From assembly GCA_023265215.1 (NCBI GenBank), contig JAHFUH010000402.1, positions 1 to 5,456 on the forward strand: a stretch of DNA of 5,456 nucleotides, in the 5' to 3' direction. Below the pieces are notes generated by a model, which saw only the letters and a list, made by a program, of their open reading frames with translations, was not told the DNA's origin and did no database searches. Below are positions 4,429 to 5,456 of this stretch, one piece after another; within the stretch, counting starts at the first letter, position 1, and each line of letters starts with the position of its first letter. The translations under genes were made by a program, and so were the position numbers. Source of the stretch: Acidobacteriota bacterium. GTDB lineage: Bacteria; Acidobacteriota; UBA6911.

Positions 4429-4953
4429 ATGGAAAGGATAATGCTGATGGTGGCTTTGCTTCTGGGATTTGGGATATTTGGACATGCTTCCGATCTGAAA
4501 TTGGGAGATCCGGCTCCAAGCTTAAAGCTCACAACCGACGAAGGGGGGAGCTTTGACTTGCAGTCACGCAAGGGGCAATGGACAGTGCTTTATTTCTACC
4601 CCAAGGCAGACACGCCGGGATGCACTAAACAGGCCTGCGCATTCCGCGACAATATTTCACAGATACGCAAATTGGGAGCGGAGATCCTTGGCATCAGCGC
4701 TGATGGTGTGGAAGCCCTTAAGAAATTCAAAAAGAACCACAACCTCAACTTTGCGCTGCTGGCCGACCCTGGACTTGATGCAATCAAAGCGTATGGGACC
4801 AAGATGCCCGTGGTAAATATGTCAAAACGTTGGACATATATTATCGGTCCTGATCTTAAGATCCGTGCTATAGAAAAGGATGTCGATCCGGTACTGGATG
4901 CCCGTCGGGTTGCGGAGATGCTGCAGAACCTCCAAAAACAGTCCTGGCATTAA
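4429..4953 (+). CDS. Exported PrxQ/BCP-type peroxiredoxin
   Basis: Thiol peroxidase that reduces hydrogen peroxide and organic hydroperoxides. 174 residues. Residues 1-20 form a signal peptide (MERIMLMVALLLGFGIFGHA, likely cleavage after A20), which places it in the periplasm or on its membrane. The mature part starts with LKLGDPAPSLKL, and the active site is FYPKADTPGCTKQACAFRD: peroxidatic Cys65 and resolving Cys70 five residues apart, as in bacterioferritin comigratory protein/PrxQ. The conserved active-site Arg is probably Arg134 (KRWTYIIGPD). The start has AAGGGA spaced 8 bases; Met5 is an alternative. Most PrxQ proteins are cytoplasmic, so an exported form needs an envelope thiol reductant, not seen here. 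Length and motifs look intact. The DUF2062 gene follows in the same frame. Confidence 0.93.
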   Translation: MERIMLMVALLLGFGIFGHASDLKLGDPAPSLKLTTDEGGSFDLQSRKGQWTVLYFYPKADTPGCTKQACAFRDNISQIRKLGAEILGISADGVEALKKFKKNHNLNFALLADPGLDAIKAYGTKMPVVNMSKRWTYIIGPDLKIRAIEKDVDPVLDARRVAEMLQNLQKQSWH

Positions 4954-5040
4954 GACTGGTTTTCTGTGGTTCAAAAAAGTGGGATTCTCGCTTTTAAAAA
5001 GCTTCATAGACGGATTTGGATCCCAGCAAAACAAGGGGAT

Positions 5041-5456
5041 GTGTTGGAAACTGCCAAGAAAAAATTTATAGAATTCCTTAAAATGGGCATCACTCCGGAA
5101 AGGCTTGCCCTTTGCATTGGGTTGGGGATTGCTCTTGGTTTGGTGCCTGCTCTCGGAACCACTACTCTGCTCTGCACGGTAGCAGCGTTTCTGTTTCGCC
5201 TGAATCTCCCGGCTATCCAGCTTGTGAATTATTTTGTTTATCCTCTTCGGCTTGCTTTGCTGATCCCATTCATCCGGGCTGGCGAATGGTTGTTTGGCGC
5301 AAAATCCCTCAATTTATCCTCGGAATTAATCCAACGCATGATGAAGGAAGACCTCTGTGAAACCATTATCGATTTGTGGTCCGCGACCATGCGAGCTTTG
5401 ATGGTATGGCTGCTGATCGCTCCGATAATTGTGGCACTGGTCTATCTCATCCCGAC
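5041..5456 (+). CDS. DUF2062 family membrane protein, runs off the window
   Basis: Uncharacterised bacterial membrane protein family, often with three or four membrane segments; no function is assigned. At least 138 residues. From GTG 5041, a basic stretch (AKKKFIEFLKMG) leads to TPERLALCIGLGIALGLVPALG (split: TPERLALCIGLGIALG, LVPALG), then TTTLLCTVAAFLFRLNLPA and QLVNYFVYPLRLALLIPF, matching the family's ordered hydrophobic core. A last hydrophobic segment (WLLIAPIIVALVYLIP) ends at the window edge. The start is uncertain: AAGGGG (5033-5038) is only 2 bases from GTG 5041 and 5 from TTG 5044. The frame is open back to the peroxiredoxin stop, and residues such as AFKKLHRRIWIPAKQGD look coding, so a start at GTG 4966 is possible. 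It is probably co-transcribed with the peroxiredoxin, 87 bases after its stop or only 12 if 4966 is used. Confidence 0.85.
   Translation, partial: MLETAKKKFIEFLKMGITPERLALCIGLGIALGLVPALGTTTLLCTVAAFLFRLNLPAIQLVNYFVYPLRLALLIPFIRAGEWLFGAKSLNLSSELIQRMMKEDLCETIIDLWSATMRALMVWLLIAPIIVALVYLIP

Noticed and set aside
4975..4995. A/T-rich hairpin after the peroxiredoxin as a terminator
   Set aside because: The stem is short and mostly A-T with one G-U pair, and the region may be the coding start of the DUF2062 gene.

Overview
The window reads as accessory DNA from a Gram-negative bacterium with middling GC content. A secreted PrxQ-type peroxiredoxin, an HtrA/DegP fragment, paired Hsp20 genes and an IS4-family transposase fit an environmental anaerobe, and Desulfobacterota (the Syntrophus/Syntrophobacter type) is my guess. 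That assignment is an inference from gene style, not from a marker gene. Every recognisable gene lies on the + strand.

Left part (1-1280): the 3' two thirds of an IS4-family transposase, whose YREK signature has Trp in place of Arg. A 43-codon C-terminal-looking remnant follows, then a hairpin, then copy A of a structured dispersed repeat. Middle (1277-2160): the start of an HNH-like protein that stops at a TGA exactly where the second Cys of a CxxC pair is expected; a cluster of perfect hairpins ending in an intrinsic terminator; and a TspO/MBR gene that has cleanly lost its third membrane helix in frame. Copy B of the repeat follows at about 2276-2385, so the two copies bracket the HNH-TspO segment in the same orientation.

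Right part (2464-5456): a good sigma70-type promoter drives two intact small heat-shock proteins (Hsp20). One base after the second stop comes an HtrA/DegP fragment that keeps the catalytic Ser but lacks His and Asp. Its PDZ domain breaks off out of frame into the C-terminal end of a HEAT-repeat protein. After a 247-base spacer, which carries a 10-bp inverted repeat overlapping the -35 box of a likely promoter, comes an intact exported peroxiredoxin. A DUF2062 membrane protein follows and runs off the window.

The working content is a stress-protection set: holdase chaperones for cytoplasmic protein damage and an extracytoplasmic thiol peroxidase. HtrA would have supplied envelope proteolysis but is broken. 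The rest is a mosaic of truncated, deleted and fused genes next to an insertion sequence. I see no complete unknown defence or biosynthetic system. The most original features are the structured repeat pair and the recombination scars.
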